A stretch of DNA of 6,927 nucleotides from Paracoccaceae bacterium (lineage in GTDB: Bacteria > Pseudomonadota > Alphaproteobacteria > Rhodobacterales > Rhodobacteraceae), in contig SKKS01000334.1 in the NCBI GenBank assembly GCA_007123625.1, positions 1 to 6,927 of the forward strand. The letters are read 5' to 3'. The notes beneath the pieces were generated by a model that did not search any database, was not told the DNA's origin, and saw nothing but the letters and a program-made list of their open reading frames with translations. Both the position numbers and the translations under genes were made by a program. Every line of letters starts with the position of its first letter. The stretch's first letter is position 1. Below are positions 5,955 through 6,927 of the stretch, in pieces.

Positions 5955-6712
5955 GGCAGGGTCCCGCAACGGATCAGGTCATCCAGCGATAGCCCCCGTG
6001 CACGCAGACGCACATCCCCGCGCGACAGCGCCGCGTCCGCGCGCAGGTCGGCCTGTAACAACCGCTCAAGCTGTGGTGCTTCGGGAGAGCGCGCGGCCAC
6101 GAGCGCGGCAAGGTCCTGCGTGTTCAACATCACGGCGAGCGCGCCATGCCCATCGACGATCCGGTCGGCAAGCGCCGCGATACGGGCGCCGAAACCGGCG
6201 GGATCTTGGTCGATCTGCACGCCCGCACGTTCCGACGCCAGTGTCCGGACGACATGGCCAAGCGTGTGCGCCAGAGCTTCGGTCTCGGATTCCGAGGCAT
6301 GGGTTATCCCGTCTACCAACGCAAAAAGCGTGGCAGCGGCGGCGTCAAGCGCCGCGCGGGCGGTAGCAAACTCTGCCTCGGCTTCAGCGCGCCCGCAGGC
6401 AACCCCTTCGGCCAGCGCCGCACGGCGGACTTCATCGGACGATGGCACGGGTCCCGGCGGCAGAGCCGAAACCGGGGCCGGGGCATGGTCCACTTCTGTC
6501 GCGGGTTCCGTTACAGGTGCAAGCGCCGGGGCCGGCGGTTCATCGACGGCAAGCTGTGCCACAGGTACGGGCATCGATCGCACCATGTCCTGTGGCCTCT
6601 GCCGGGCAAAATCGCGTGCAGCCACACCAAGCGCCGTCATCGGGACAAACCCTTGCGGGGCGGTGGCGGTGGGGTGCGCACGAAATCCCTGCGTGGGGAC
6701 AGGCATGTTCAT
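5951..6712 (-). CDS. fliH: Flagellar assembly protein FliH, regulator of the FliI ATPase
   Basis: 253 residues. FliH is the peripheral stalk-like partner that binds and restrains the FliI ATPase and tethers it to the C-ring and export gate. Residues 1-95 are a Pro/Ala/Val-rich, probably disordered leader. A helical segment at about 95-135 carries the GxxxGxxxA-type spacing typical of FliH (G103, G107, A111). The C-terminal part (about 140-253) is predominantly helical with the expected ending in which an Arg/Gly strand (RGDVRLRARG) is followed by a Leu/Asp-rich helix (LSLDDLI). Sequence similarity in this family is low, so position between fliG and fliI is a large part of the evidence. The chosen ATG at 6712 overlaps the fliG stop (ATGA) and has GAGG about 7 bases upstream. 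The open frame extends upstream to 6880, but that part lies inside fliG. A second ATG at 6706 is also possible. Its own stop overlaps the fliI start. Confidence 0.88.
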   Translation of the reverse strand: MNMPVPTQGFRAHPTATAPQGFVPMTALGVAARDFARQRPQDMVRSMPVPVAQLAVDEPPAPALAPVTEPATEVDHAPAPVSALPPGPVPSSDEVRRAALAEGVACGRAEAEAEFATARAALDAAAATLFALVDGITHASESETEALAHTLGHVVRTLASERAGVQIDQDPAGFGARIAALADRIVDGHGALAVMLNTQDLAALVAARSPEAPQLERLLQADLRADAALSRGDVRLRARGLSLDDLIRCGTLP

Positions 6713-6927
6713 ACCATTTCCTCGCCGCCGCGCCCGGCAAGAACGATGGTACCGGCGTCCGCCATTTCGCGTGCGGTGGCGACGATGCGCTTCTGCGCCT
6801 CCTGCACGTCCGACAGCCGCACGGGACCAAGCGCCTCCATCTCGTCGCGGATACCGGCCGCTGCGCGCACCGACATGCACCCCAGCAACCGCTCGCGCAA
6901 TGTCTCGTCGGCACCCTTGAGCGCCAG
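6709..6927 (-). CDS. fliG: Flagellar motor switch protein FliG, C-terminal end (partial)
   Basis: Only the last 72 codons and the TGA stop are present; the 5' part lies beyond the right edge of the window. FliG is the rotor protein that joins the C-ring to the MS-ring (FliF) and meets the stator protein MotA to generate torque. The visible part begins LALKGADETLRERLLGCMS and continues through a GPVRLS motif, matching the end of the FliG C-terminal domain. By alignment from memory with E. coli FliG, the charged torque residues K264, R281, D288, D289 and R297 correspond to K4, R21, D28, E29 and R37 of this fragment, so the charge pattern is kept (one Asp is Glu). The tail EEMV resembles the usual acidic FliG end. 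Its stop codon overlaps the fliH start in an ATGA junction, which places it as the upstream gene of the same operon. Identification is firm; full length is unknown. Confidence 0.95.
   Translation of the reverse strand: MALKGADETLRERLLGCMSVRAAAGIRDEMEALGPVRLSDVQEAQKRIVATAREMADAGTIVLAGRGGEEMV

Noticed and set aside
4938..6920. A 660-codon open frame on the plus strand opposite fliI, fliH and the fliG end
   Set aside because: It runs antisense through two well-identified genes, its translation is Arg/Ala/Ser-rich with no family features, and long stop-free antisense frames are expected in DNA this GC-rich.

Overview
This window is a stretch of a flagellar gene cluster. All ten genes lie on the minus strand, so transcription runs from position 6927 down to 1. 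In transcription order they are fliG (3' end only), fliH, fliI, fliJ, fliK, fliL, fliM, fliN, fliO and fliP (3' end cut off by the window edge). Together they encode parts of the C-ring/switch (FliG, FliM, FliN), the soluble export ATPase module (FliH, FliI, FliJ), hook-length control (FliK), the stator-associated FliL, and the membrane export gate (FliO, FliP).

The DNA is very GC-rich, with GC-ending codons, and almost every frame on both strands stays open for long stretches. The proteins are Ala/Arg/Pro-rich. This points to an alphaproteobacterium, most likely Rhodobacterales. The gene order is that of the enteric flagellar operons (fliGHIJK followed by fliLMNOP), which is also the order of the 'fla1' system of Rhodobacter sphaeroides, reported to have been acquired horizontally from a gammaproteobacterium. 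The taxon is an inference; no rRNA or other marker is present.

Layout: 6709-6927 fliG tail; 5951-6712 fliH; 4596-5954 fliI; 4144-4596 fliJ; 2859-4127 fliK; 2258-2848 fliL; 1246-2250 fliM; 969-1253 fliN; a 74-base gap at 895-968; 613-894 fliO; 1-616 fliP. Most junctions overlap by 1-8 bases or are separated by 7-16 bases, as in a translationally coupled operon. The only real intergenic gap (fliN-fliO) holds a near-consensus sigma-54 promoter (TTGGCATGATCCTTGCA on the minus strand, GG-N10-GC spacing), which would start a separate fliO-fliP transcript. This parallels the sigma-54-dependent fliO promoter known from R. sphaeroides.

No RNA genes, mobile elements, CRISPR arrays or convincing terminators were seen. 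No stretch longer than 300 bases lacks a gene. I did not find an undescribed system; the most informative signals are the internal sigma-54 promoter, the enteric-type gene order and a degenerate CheY-binding motif in FliM.
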